Below, one piece after another: positions 57,049-64,000 of a stretch of DNA of 64,000 bases. The notes under the pieces were generated by a model. That model searched no databases. It worked only from the letters and a program-made list of their open reading frames with translations, and was not told where the DNA came from. The first letter of the stretch is position 1; every line of letters begins with the position of its first letter. Made by a program: the position numbers and the translations under genes. Source of the DNA: Clavibacter sp. VKM Ac-2873 (GTDB lineage: Bacteria > Actinomycetota > Actinomycetes > Actinomycetales > Microbacteriaceae); the NCBI RefSeq assembly GCF_015351075.1, contig NZ_JADKRS010000001.1:1-64000 (forward strand), in the 5' to 3' direction.

Positions 57049-57612
57049 ATGGCCTCTACCGCTGACATCAAGAACGGCGTCGTCCTCAACATGGACGGCC
57101 AGCTGTGGACCGTCATCGAGTTCCAGCACGTGAAGCCGGGCAAGGGCGGCGCGTTCGTGCGCACCAAGGTCAAGAACGTCATGAGCGGCAAGGTCGTCGA
57201 CCGCACGTTCAACGCGGGCGCGAAGATCGAGACCGAGACGGTCGACCGCCGCGACTTCCAGTACCTCTACGCCGACGGCGAGAACTTCGTGTTCATGGAC
57301 ACGAGCGACTACGACCAGATCACGCTGTCCGCGGCGCAGGTCGGCGACGCGAAGAACTACATGCTCGAGAACCAGGACGTGACCGTGGCGCTGCACAACG
57401 GCGAGGGGCTCTACGTCGAGCTGCCCGCGTCCGTCGTGCTCACCATCACGTACACGGAGCCGGGCCTGCAGGGCGACCGCTCCACGGGCGGCACCAAGCC
57501 CGCGACGGTCGAGACCGGGCACCAGATCCAGGTCCCGCTCTTCCTCGAGCAGGGCACGCGCGTCAAGGTGGACACCCGCACGGGCGACTACCTCGGCCGC
57601 GTCACCGACTGA
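57049..57612 (+). CDS. efp: Elongation factor P
   Basis: EF-P rescues ribosomes stalled at polyproline stretches. The 187-residue protein has three beta-barrel domains with the tip loop [17 protein letters not shown], where Lys32 is the functional lysine, and the C-terminal signature TGDYLGRV. No EpmA-type modification gene is visible in this window. A TAGGCT at 56930-56935 gives a possible promoter with a leader of about 110 bases. nusB starts 4 bases after its stop. Confidence 0.97.
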   Translation: MASTADIKNGVVLNMDGQLWTVIEFQHVKPGKGGAFVRTKVKNVMSGKVVDRTFNAGAKIETETVDRRDFQYLYADGENFVFMDTSDYDQITLSAAQVGDAKNYMLENQDVTVALHNGEGLYVELPASVVLTITYTEPGLQGDRSTGGTKPATVETGHQIQVPLFLEQGTRVKVDTRTGDYLGRVTD

Positions 57613-57616
57613 CCCC

Positions 57617-58030
57617 GTGAGCGCACGCACCAAGGCGCGCAAGCGCGCCCTCGACGTCCTCTACGTCGCGGACATCCGCGGCGAGTCCATCCCCGCGACC
57701 CTCGCGGTCGAGCAGCAGCGCGCGGCCGCGGAGCCCGACCGGCAGGCTTCGTGGGCATACGCCCGCGAGATCGCCGAGGGGTTCGTGGAGCACCAGGACG
57801 AGATCGACGAGCTCATCGAGACGTACTCGGTGAACTGGACCCTCGCCCGCATGCCCGCGGTCGACCGCGCGATCCTGCGCATCGGCATCTGGGAGATCCT
57901 CTTCAACGCCGACGTGCCCGACGGCGTCGCGATCTCGGAGAGCGTCGACCTCGCGTCGTCGCTCTCGACGGACGAGTCGGCCTCGTTCATGAACGGCATG
58001 CTGGCGCGGATCGCGGCGACGCAGGCGTAG
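57617..58030 (+). CDS. nusB: Transcription antitermination factor NusB
   Basis: NusB binds boxA RNA with S10 and prevents premature termination in rRNA operons. The 137-residue all-helical protein has SARTKARKRALDVLYVADIRGE at the start, YSVNWTLARMPAVDRAILRIGIWEILF in the middle and the C-terminal SFMNGMLARIA. The GTG follows efp by 4 bases, the usual efp-nusB order. Confidence 0.95.
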   Translation: MSARTKARKRALDVLYVADIRGESIPATLAVEQQRAAAEPDRQASWAYAREIAEGFVEHQDEIDELIETYSVNWTLARMPAVDRAILRIGIWEILFNADVPDGVAISESVDLASSLSTDESASFMNGMLARIAATQA

Positions 58031-58063
58031 GCATCGCGCGGCGTGCGTCCCGCCAGCCCGTTA

Positions 58064-58074
58064 CGTCGCGTGAC
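58064..58074. promoter_or_regulatory. Motif shared by the ABC operon and the acyl-CoA synthetase gene (copy 1)
   Basis: The 11-base word CGTCGCGTGAC also occurs at 60997-61007. Its core GTCGCGTGAC is nearly palindromic. It lies 64 bases before the ABC ATPase ATG; a related word, GCGTGTGACGCG, follows at about 58085-58096. A regulatory role is inferred. Confidence 0.3.
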
Positions 58075-58125
58075 GCCCCGCGACCGCGTGTGACGCGGGA
58101 CGGTCCGAGTGTGCTCGGGCCGTCC

Positions 58126-58131
58126 TAGCGT
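58126..58131 (+). promoter_or_regulatory. -10 element of the ABC importer operon (leaderless type)
   Basis: TAGCGT ends 6 bases before the ATG of the ABC ATPase gene. Confidence 0.45.
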
Positions 58132-58137
58132 CGGGTC

Positions 58138-59010
58138 ATGCCCGTCACCGCATCCGCCCCGCGACCCGACCGGACGACGGCCGCGTCGCCTGCTCCCGCC
58201 CCGGATGCGGCCGCGGGCTCCGCCGGCGCGGTCGAGCTCCGCGGGGTCGGACGGTCGTTCGCCGGCGATGGATCCCGGGCTCGGCGCACGGTGCTGCGGG
58301 ACGTGGACCTCGACCTCGCCGCGGGCGACGTCGTGGCGATCCTCGGGCCGTCCGGCTGCGGGAAGTCCACCCTCCTGCGCCAGGTGAGCGGGCTCGACCG
58401 CCCCGACGCCGGATCCATCCGCATCGACGGCACTGCCGTGCGCGAGGTCGACCAGCGCTCTGCGGTCGCGTTCCAGGAGCCGCGCCTGCTGCCGTGGCGC
58501 ACGATCCGCGCCAACGTGCGTCTCGGCCTGCCGCGCGACGTGCCGCGCGCCGAGGGCGACGCCCGCGTGCGCGACCTCCTCGAGCTGACGGGCCTGGCCG
58601 AGGCGGCCGACCTCCGTCCCCGCCAGGTCTCCGGCGGCATGGCCCAGCGCGCCTCGCTCGCCCGCGCGCTCGCCCGGCGGCCCCGCATCCTCGTGCTCGA
58701 CGAGCCGTTCGGCGCGCTCGACGCCCTCACGCGCCTCCGGATGCAGGACCTCCTCCTCGACGTGCACGCCGCCATCCCGACCACCGTCCTCCTCGTCACG
58801 CACGACGTGGACGAGGCCCTGCACCTCGCCGACCGCGTGGTGCTGCTCGGCCCGGATCCCGCGGAGGGCGCCGCACCCGGCGCGACCGTCCGACGCGTGC
58901 TCGAGGTGCCCGGCGCCCGGCCACGCGACCGCGGCGACGCCACCCTCGCCGCCCTCCGCGCCGAGCTGCTCGCGGGGCTCGGCGTGCCGGGCCACCGCGC
59001 CGCCGGCTGA
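58138..59010 (+). CDS. ABC importer ATPase, SsuB/TauB-like
   Basis: This 290-residue ATPase energises import by the following permease. After a disordered start it has Walker A GPSGCGKSTLLRQ, the Q-loop QEPRLLPWRTIRANV, typical of nitrate/sulfonate/taurine ATPases, the signature VSGGMAQRASLARALARRP, Walker B ILVLDEPFGALD and the H-loop LLVTHDVDEAL. The order ATPase, binding protein, permease fits an SsuBAC-type importer, but the substrate (sulfonate, or other small organic) is inferred. Confidence 0.9.
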   Translation: MPVTASAPRPDRTTAASPAPAPDAAAGSAGAVELRGVGRSFAGDGSRARRTVLRDVDLDLAAGDVVAILGPSGCGKSTLLRQVSGLDRPDAGSIRIDGTAVREVDQRSAVAFQEPRLLPWRTIRANVRLGLPRDVPRAEGDARVRDLLELTGLAEAADLRPRQVSGGMAQRASLARALARRPRILVLDEPFGALDALTRLRMQDLLLDVHAAIPTTVLLVTHDVDEALHLADRVVLLGPDPAEGAAPGATVRRVLEVPGARPRDRGDATLAALRAELLAGLGVPGHRAAG

Positions 59011-59067
59011 GCCGGACCCCCGACCCCCACACCGCCCGCATCACCGACACCGCACCGAGGACCCACC

Positions 59068-60120
59068 GTGACCCGTCTCCTGCCCCGCAGATCCATCCCC
59101 GCCCTCGCGCTCGCGGGCGCCGCCGCCATGCTCCTCGCCGGATGCGCCGCGGGGGAGGGTTCGGCCGTCGCCCCCGCCGCCGGCGCGTCCGCGGATCCCG
59201 CCGGCTGGAGCGCCGACACCGTCACCCTGGACTGGGCCACTTACAACCCGCTCAGCCTCATCGTGAAGGACCAGGGCCTCGTGGAGAAGCGGCTCGGCTC
59301 GGACGTCACGGTCGACTGGGTGCAGAGCGCCGGATCCAACAAGGCCAACGAGCTGCTGCGCGCGGGGGCCGTCGACGTGGGATCCACCGCCGGATCCGCC
59401 GCGCTCCTCGCCCGCGCCAACGGCTCGCCGATCCGCACCATCGACGTGTACTCGCAGCCCGAGTGGACCGCGATCGTCGTGCCGAAGGGATCGCCCATCA
59501 CGCGCGTCGACCAGCTCCGCGGCGCCGACATCGCCGCCACGAAGGGCACCGACCCGTACTTCTTCCTGCTGCAGACGCTGGAGGAGGCGGGCATCCCCGC
59601 CTCCGACGTCACCATCCAGAACCTCCAGCACGCCGACGGCCGCGCCGCCCTGGAGAACGGCTCCGTCGACGCGTGGGCCGGGCTCGACCCGCTCATGGCC
59701 GCGAGCGAGGCCGAGGCGGGATCCACGCTGCTGTACCGCAACGTGGACTTCGCGACCTACGGGTTCCTGAACGCCACGCAGTCGTTCCTCGACGCGTCGC
59801 CGGACCTCGCGCAGGCCGTCGTCGACTCGTACGAGGAGGCCCGCGCGTGGGCCGTCGACCACCCCGACGAGACCGCGGCGATCCTCGCGCAGGCCGCCGC
59901 GATCGACCCGGCCGTCGCATCCACCGTCATCGACCGCACGAACCTCGGCGTCGACCCCGTGCCCGGCGACGCGCAGCGCACCGTGCTGGAGCGCGTCGGC
60001 CCGATCCTCGTCGAGTCGGGCGACGTGCCGGACCAGGGGAAGATCGACGCCGCGCTCGACGAGCTGTTCGAGCCGCGGTTCGCCGAGGCCGCGGATCCCG
60101 CGTCCGGGTCGGCCCGATGA
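59068..60120 (+). CDS. Substrate-binding lipoprotein, SsuA-like
   Basis: This 350-residue lipoprotein delivers substrate to the importer. The signal peptide ends in the lipobox AAMLLAGC (Cys26). The mature protein has LDWATYNPLSLIVKDQGLVEK, then GSNKANELLRAGAVDVGSTAG and IVVPKGSPITRVDQLRGADIAATKGT, characteristic of the SsuA/NrtA/ThiY-like periplasmic-binding family. GTG starts the gene and its stop overlaps the permease ATG by four bases. Confidence 0.9.
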   Translation: MTRLLPRRSIPALALAGAAAMLLAGCAAGEGSAVAPAAGASADPAGWSADTVTLDWATYNPLSLIVKDQGLVEKRLGSDVTVDWVQSAGSNKANELLRAGAVDVGSTAGSAALLARANGSPIRTIDVYSQPEWTAIVVPKGSPITRVDQLRGADIAATKGTDPYFFLLQTLEEAGIPASDVTIQNLQHADGRAALENGSVDAWAGLDPLMAASEAEAGSTLLYRNVDFATYGFLNATQSFLDASPDLAQAVVDSYEEARAWAVDHPDETAAILAQAAAIDPAVASTVIDRTNLGVDPVPGDAQRTVLERVGPILVESGDVPDQGKIDAALDELFEPRFAEAADPASGSAR

Positions 60121-60980
60121 CCGCGCTCCGGCCCGCGCGGGCGGACGTCCGCGGCGAGGGCCGCACGGGCGCCGCCGCCCCGGACCCCAAGGGCGCCCTC
60201 GCGCGGCGCACCCCCGCCCGCGCGACGGGCGGCGCGCTCCTCCGGGTCGCCGTCGGCCTCGTCGTCCCCGCCCTCGTCGTCGGCCTCTGGGCCGTGGTCA
60301 CCGCGACGGGCGCCGTGCCCGCCCACCTCCTCCCCGCGCCGCTCGACGTGGTGCGCGCCGGGGTGCAGCTCGCCCAGCAGGGGATCCTCGGGCAGTACGT
60401 CGCCATCTCGCTGCAGCGCGTGCTGCTCGGCTTCGCCCTCGGCGCCACGGTCGGCCTCGTGCTCGGCGCCGTGGTCGGCCTGTCGCGCATCGGCCGGCTC
60501 CTGCTCGCGCCGACCGCGGGCGCGTTCCGCACGGTGCCCTCGCTCGCCTGGGTGCCGCTGCTGCTGCTCTGGATGGGGATCAACGAGGACTCCAAGGTCA
60601 CGCTCGTCGCCATCGGCGCCATGTTCCCCGTGTACACGACCGTCGCCGGCGCGCTCCGGCACGTGGACCCGCACCTCGTGGAGGTCGGGCGCGCGTTCGG
60701 GCTCACGCGGATCCCGCTGCTCGTCACCGTGCAGCTGCCGGCCGTGCTGCCCGCCGTCGTCTCGGGACTGCGGCTGGCGCTCGCGCAGTCGTGGCTGTTC
60801 CTCGTGGCGGCGGAGCTGCTGGCCGCGTCGATGGGGCTCGGCTACCTGCTCACGGAGTCGTCGGCGAACGGGCGCGTCGACCGGGTGCTGCTCGCGATCG
60901 TGCTGCTCGCCGTGCTCGGCGCCGTGACCGACGCCGTCGTGGGCCTCGCGGAGCGGGTGCTCGTGCGGCGCTGGGGCTGA
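60117..60980 (+). CDS. ABC importer permease, SsuC-like
   Basis: This 287-residue permease has about six membrane helices after a basic N-terminal tail, the helix pair with LLPAPLDVVRAGVQLAQQG and the cytoplasmic EAA loop VEVGRAFGLTRIPLLVTVQLPAVLPAVVSGLRL that contacts the ATPase. It matches the SsuC/TauC permease family. The ATG overlaps the binding-protein stop by four bases. An acyl-CoA synthetase gene follows after 71 bases with its own promoter-like element. Confidence 0.92.
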   Translation: MTALRPARADVRGEGRTGAAAPDPKGALARRTPARATGGALLRVAVGLVVPALVVGLWAVVTATGAVPAHLLPAPLDVVRAGVQLAQQGILGQYVAISLQRVLLGFALGATVGLVLGAVVGLSRIGRLLLAPTAGAFRTVPSLAWVPLLLLWMGINEDSKVTLVAIGAMFPVYTTVAGALRHVDPHLVEVGRAFGLTRIPLLVTVQLPAVLPAVVSGLRLALAQSWLFLVAAELLAASMGLGYLLTESSANGRVDRVLLAIVLLAVLGAVTDAVVGLAERVLVRRWG

Positions 60981-60996
60981 CGCCGGCGTTCCGTGT

Positions 60997-61007
60997 CGTC
61001 GCGTGAC
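60997..61007. promoter_or_regulatory. Motif shared by the ABC operon and the acyl-CoA synthetase gene (copy 2)
   Basis: A second copy of CGTCGCGTGAC, 45 bases before the synthetase ATG. See copy 1 at 58064. Confidence 0.3.
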
Positions 61008-61039
61008 ATCCCGGTTCCGGATCGAGGCGGCGCCGCACG

Positions 61040-61045
61040 TAGCGT
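61040..61045 (+). promoter_or_regulatory. -10 element of the acyl-CoA synthetase gene (leaderless type)
   Basis: TAGCGT ends 6 bases before the ATG, identical in sequence and spacing to the element before the ABC ATPase gene. Confidence 0.45.
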
Positions 61046-61051
61046 CGGCGC

Positions 61052-63097
61052 ATGACCTCCGCGCGCACCGAGCAGGCCGCCACCGCCGTCCCCGAGGGCG
61101 ACGCCGACACGACCGTCGAGCAGGCGCTCTTCCCGCCGCCGGCGTACCTCCAGGCGCAGGCGAACGTCACCGCCGAGGCGTACGCGCGCGCCGAGGCGGA
61201 TCCGGTCGCCTTCTGGGAGGAGGCCGCCCGCCGCCTCGACTGGGAGACGCCGTGGGAGACCGCGCACACGTGGATCCCGCCGGTCGCCGCGGACGGCACC
61301 CCGCAGGTCCCCGCCGCCACGTGGTTCGCGGGCGGCCGGCTCAACGTCGCGGCCAACTGCGTGGACCGGCACGTCGCCGCGGGGCGGGGCGAGAAGGTCG
61401 CGCTGCACTTCGAGGGTGAGCCGGGGGACCGCCGCACGATCACCTACCGCGACCTCCAGGAGGAGGTGTCCCGCGCCGCCAACGCCCTCATCGCCCTCGG
61501 CGTCGGGCCGGGCGACCGCGTCGTGATCTACCTGCCCGTGCTCGTGGAGACGATCGTCGCGACGCTCGCGGTGGCGCGCATCGGCGCCGTGCACTCGCTC
61601 GTCTTCGGCGGCTTCTCCGCGGAGGCCCTGCGCTTCCGCGTCGAGGACACGGGCGCGAAGCTCCTCATCACGAGCGACGGCCAGAACCGGCGCGGGCAGG
61701 CCGTCGCGACCAAGCCGCAGGCCGACGAGGCCGTGGCGGGCGTCGCGTCGATCGAGCACGTGCTCGTCGTCCGCCGCACCGGGCAGGACGTGCCGTGGAC
61801 CCCGGGACGCGACGTCTGGTGGCACGACGCCGTGGGATCCGCGTCCCCCGTGCACGAGCCGGCCGCCTTCGACGCCGAGCACCCCCTCTTCATCATCTAC
61901 ACGTCGGGCACGACCGGTCGCCCCAAGGGCCTCGTGCACACCTCGGGCGGCTACCTCGCGCACGCGTCGTGGGCGCACTGGGCGCACTTCGACGCGAAGC
62001 CCGACGACGTGCACTGGTGCACGGCCGACCTCGCCTGGGTCACCGCGCACACCTACGAGATCTACGGCCCGCTCTCCAACGGCCTCACGCAGGTGGTCTA
62101 CGAGGGCACGCCCGACACGCCCCACCGCGGGCGGCACCTCGAGATCATCGAGCGGTACGGGGTGACGACGTACTACACGGCGCCCACGCTGATCCGCTCG
62201 CTCATGGGCTGGTTCCCCGACGGCGTCGCGGGGCACGACCTGTCGAGCATCCGGCTGCTGGGATCCGTGGGGGAGGCCATCAACCCGGCCGCGTGGCGCT
62301 GGTTCCACCGGGAGATCGGCGGCGGTCGCGCGCCCGTGGTCGACACGTGGTGGCAGTCGGAGACCGGGGCCGCCGTCATCGCGCCGCTGCCGGGCGTCTC
62401 GACGCTGAAGCCCGGCGCCGCCGGCCGCGCCCTGCCCGGGTTCCGCGTGGACGTGGTCGACGACGACGGCGAGCCCGCCGCGCCCGGGGAGTCCGGGCTG
62501 CTGGTGATCCAGCGCCCCTGGCCCGGCATGGCCCGCACCGTGTGGGGCGACCCGGCCCGGTACCGCAGCGCCTACTGGGAGCGGTTCGCCGAGCGCGGCT
62601 GGTTCCTCGCGGGCGACGGCGCCCGGCGCGACGCCGACGGCGACGTGGCCCTGCAGGGCCGGATCGACGAGGTCGTCAACGTGTCCGGCCACCGGCTCTC
62701 GACCATCGAGATCGAGTCGGCGCTCGTCGCGCACCCGCGCGTGGGGGAGGCCGGCGTCACGGGCGTCGCCGACGACCTCACGGGCCAGCGCGTGGTCGCG
62801 TTCGTCGTGCCGCGCGGCGACGACCGGCCCGCGGACGACGACGCGGAGGGCTGGGCGGCGCTCGCCGCGGAGCTGGGGCCGCTCCTCACGGCGCACGTCG
62901 CGCGCGCGATCGGGCCGGTCGCGAAGCCCCGCCGGATCGTCGCGGTGCCGGACGTGCCGAAGACCCGCTCGGGCAAGATCATGCGCCGCCTCCTCGCCGA
63001 CCTCGTGGAGGGCCGCACCCTCGGCGACGCCACGAGCCTGCAGGACGCCGCCGTGCTCGGACGGATCCGCGCGGTGCTCGACGCGTCCGAGCGCTGA
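61052..63097 (+). CDS. acs: Acetyl-CoA synthetase-like AMP-forming ligase
   Basis: This 681-residue ANL ligase activates a short carboxylic acid with ATP and CoA. It has the P-loop-like IIYTSGTTGRPKGLVHTSGGYL, the acyl-pocket TWWQSETGAAVI with the Trp typical of acetate enzymes, the hinge region FLAGDGARRDADGDVALQGRID, EVVNVSGHRLSTIEIESALV, and the catalytic Lys in PKTRSGKIMRRLL. The Acs motif CTADVGWVTGHSY reads CTADLAWVTAHTY, so a slightly different acid such as propionate is possible. Its promoter-like element matches that of the ABC operon. Confidence 0.88.
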   Translation: MTSARTEQAATAVPEGDADTTVEQALFPPPAYLQAQANVTAEAYARAEADPVAFWEEAARRLDWETPWETAHTWIPPVAADGTPQVPAATWFAGGRLNVAANCVDRHVAAGRGEKVALHFEGEPGDRRTITYRDLQEEVSRAANALIALGVGPGDRVVIYLPVLVETIVATLAVARIGAVHSLVFGGFSAEALRFRVEDTGAKLLITSDGQNRRGQAVATKPQADEAVAGVASIEHVLVVRRTGQDVPWTPGRDVWWHDAVGSASPVHEPAAFDAEHPLFIIYTSGTTGRPKGLVHTSGGYLAHASWAHWAHFDAKPDDVHWCTADLAWVTAHTYEIYGPLSNGLTQVVYEGTPDTPHRGRHLEIIERYGVTTYYTAPTLIRSLMGWFPDGVAGHDLSSIRLLGSVGEAINPAAWRWFHREIGGGRAPVVDTWWQSETGAAVIAPLPGVSTLKPGAAGRALPGFRVDVVDDDGEPAAPGESGLLVIQRPWPGMARTVWGDPARYRSAYWERFAERGWFLAGDGARRDADGDVALQGRIDEVVNVSGHRLSTIEIESALVAHPRVGEAGVTGVADDLTGQRVVAFVVPRGDDRPADDDAEGWAALAAELGPLLTAHVARAIGPVAKPRRIVAVPDVPKTRSGKIMRRLLADLVEGRTLGDATSLQDAAVLGRIRAVLDASER

Positions 63098-63145
63098 GGA
63101 CACGCGCGGGCTGCGCGACGCACCCCGCGCACGGGGGACACCCGC

Positions 63146-63151
63146 TAGAGT
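63146..63151 (+). promoter_or_regulatory. -10 element of the pyrR-pyrB operon
   Basis: TAGAGT lies 64 bases before the pyrR TTG start, giving a leader of about 50 bases that contains the PyrR-binding loop. Confidence 0.45.
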
Positions 63152-63177
63152 GACCGGCGGAACAGACCACCTTTAAC

Positions 63178-63207
63178 ATCCGTCCCGAGAGGCGGGGAAG
63201 GAGGTCG
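63178..63207 (+). promoter_or_regulatory. PyrR-binding loop in the pyrR leader
   Basis: TCCCGAGAGGC matches the PyrR RNA-binding consensus (UCCNGNGAGGY). It can fold as a 5-bp stem with the hexaloop CCGAGA, directly before the GGAAGGAGG ribosome binding site. There is no terminator between loop and gene, so PyrR probably blocks translation when UMP is plentiful, as described for mycobacterial pyr genes. Confidence 0.75.
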
Positions 63208-63209
63208 GA

Positions 63210-63788
63210 TTGCCTCAGCGCATCGTGCTGCAGCCCTCTGACATCACCCGTGCGCTCACGCGCATCGCCCACGAGATCCTCGAGTCGAACCGCGGCCCGC
63301 ACGGCCTGCTGCTCCTCGGGATCCCCACCCGCGGCACCGTGCTCGCCGAGCGCATCGGCCGGATCATCGCCCGCCTCGAACCCGAGGCGCCCGCCGACCT
63401 GGTGGGCTCGCTCGACGTCACCATGTACCGCGACGACCTCCAGCGGAACCCCACCCGGGCGCCCGCCCCCACGCGCCTGCCCCCGGGTGGCGTCGACGGG
63501 CGCACCGTCGTGCTCGTCGACGACGTGCTCTTCTCCGGCCGCACCGTGCGCGCCGCCCTCGACGCGATCGGCGACCTCGGACGCCCGACGGCCGTGCGGC
63601 TCGCCGCGCTGGTCGACCGCGGCCACCGGGAGCTGCCCATCCGCGCCGACTTCGTGGGCAAGAACCTGCCGTCGAGCCTCGCCGAGCGGATCTTCGTGCG
63701 CCTCGAGGAGACCGACGGCGAGGACTCGGTGAGCATCGCCGGCCCGGACGGCGACCCCGCGACCGCGGCGGACGGGGCGACCCGATGA
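63210..63788 (+). CDS. pyrR: PyrR bifunctional pyrimidine operon regulator/uracil phosphoribosyltransferase
   Basis: PyrR senses UMP and binds pyr leader RNA; many forms also have uracil phosphoribosyltransferase activity. The 192-residue protein has the family start [20 protein letters not shown], the dimer loop DVTMYRDD, and the PRPP-binding loop [20 protein letters not shown]. The start is TTG with GGAAGGAGG just upstream, a rare start here that may lower translation. The stop overlaps the pyrB ATG by four bases. Confidence 0.95.
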   Translation: MPQRIVLQPSDITRALTRIAHEILESNRGPHGLLLLGIPTRGTVLAERIGRIIARLEPEAPADLVGSLDVTMYRDDLQRNPTRAPAPTRLPPGGVDGRTVVLVDDVLFSGRTVRAALDAIGDLGRPTAVRLAALVDRGHRELPIRADFVGKNLPSSLAERIFVRLEETDGEDSVSIAGPDGDPATAADGATR

Positions 63789-64000
63789 GGCACCTGCTCT
63801 CCACCCGCGACCTGTCCCGCGACGAGGCGATCCACATCCTCGACGTCGCCGAGGACATGGCCGACGTCGGCACGCGCGAGATCAAGAAGACCCCCGCGCT
63901 CCGCGGCCGCACGGTCGTCAACCTCTTCTTCGAGGACTCCACCCGCACCCGCATCTCGTTCGAGGCCGCCGCCAAGCGCCTGTCGGCCGACGTCATCAAC
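63785..64000 (+). CDS. pyrB: Aspartate carbamoyltransferase, N-terminal part (partial)
   Basis: PyrB makes [18 protein letters not shown] from carbamoyl phosphate and aspartate. The first 72 codons are present, starting [20 protein letters not shown] and including the carbamoyl-phosphate-binding [19 protein letters not shown]. The gene continues beyond the window. Overlap with pyrR by four bases shows the usual pyrR-pyrB operon. Confidence 0.95.
   Translation, partial: MRHLLSTRDLSRDEAIHILDVAEDMADVGTREIKKTPALRGRTVVNLFFEDSTRTRISFEAAAKRLSADVIN

Overview
The window is a compact stretch of chromosome from a high-GC actinobacterium, most likely Microbacteriaceae (Clavibacter-like). Support comes from GC-rich sequence with G/C-ending codons, frequent GTG starts and 4-base start/stop overlaps, actinobacterial respiratory genes (ctaCDF and ctaE-qcrCAB with a di-heme QcrC), actinobacterial gene order (pdxST-yebC-ruvCAB-yajC-secDF-rel; rpsD-alaS-ruvX-mltG-aroECKB), and an N-terminally short S4 without the usual zinc cysteines. 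The genus is an inference. I see no insertion sequence, prophage, CRISPR array or rRNA. The window opens in the 3' end of dnaE and closes in the 5' end of pyrB.

Layout. 0-6.5 kb: dnaE end, flavin reductase, hisD, nrdR, pyrD, DUF3043 membrane protein, M20 peptidase and erpA. 6.6-16 kb: the terminal respiratory chain in two converging blocks, ctaC-ctaD-ctaF on + and ctaE-qcrC-qcrA-qcrB on -, separated by an acetyltransferase, a gene-free 0.5 kb stretch and an rRNA methyltransferase. 16-18 kb: trpD and an SRAP-domain DNA-repair gene. 18-27.5 kb: a glycerol and dihydroxyacetone cluster (glpF-glpK, dhaK-dhaL-dhaM, glpD and a SorC-type regulator), with a YchJ-like protein, a DinB-fold protein and a glutathione-peroxidase-like gene inside it. 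27.6-28.3 kb: four tRNA genes (Val-CAC on -, then Gly-GCC, Cys-GCA and Val-GAC on +).

28.4-42 kb: thrS-HIT, pdxS-pdxT, yebC-ruvC-ruvA-ruvB, yajC-secD-secF-rhodanese and bifunctional rel. 42-46 kb: an AbiEi-like orphan, a DUF349 protein, a small membrane protein and rarA with an acidic insertion. 46-58 kb: rpsD, a small membrane protein, alaS-ruvX-mltG-aroE, then aroC-aroK-aroB-SDR-aroQ, then efp-nusB, so most of the shikimate pathway is here. 58-63 kb: an SsuBAC-like ABC importer and an acetyl-CoA-synthetase-like enzyme. 63.2 kb to the end: pyrR with a recognisable PyrR-binding loop in its leader, then pyrB.

Most genes are housekeeping and I found no clearly new defence or mobile system. The points most worth a second look are: strong over-use of the palindrome GGATCC, absent from two conserved respiratory stretches; a recurring -10 element 6-9 bases before the start codon of many genes, indicating leaderless mRNAs; the glycerol/DHA regulon with a candidate operator; an atypical SDR coupled to aroB; the acidic insertion in RarA; and a motif shared upstream of the ABC importer and the acyl-CoA synthetase.
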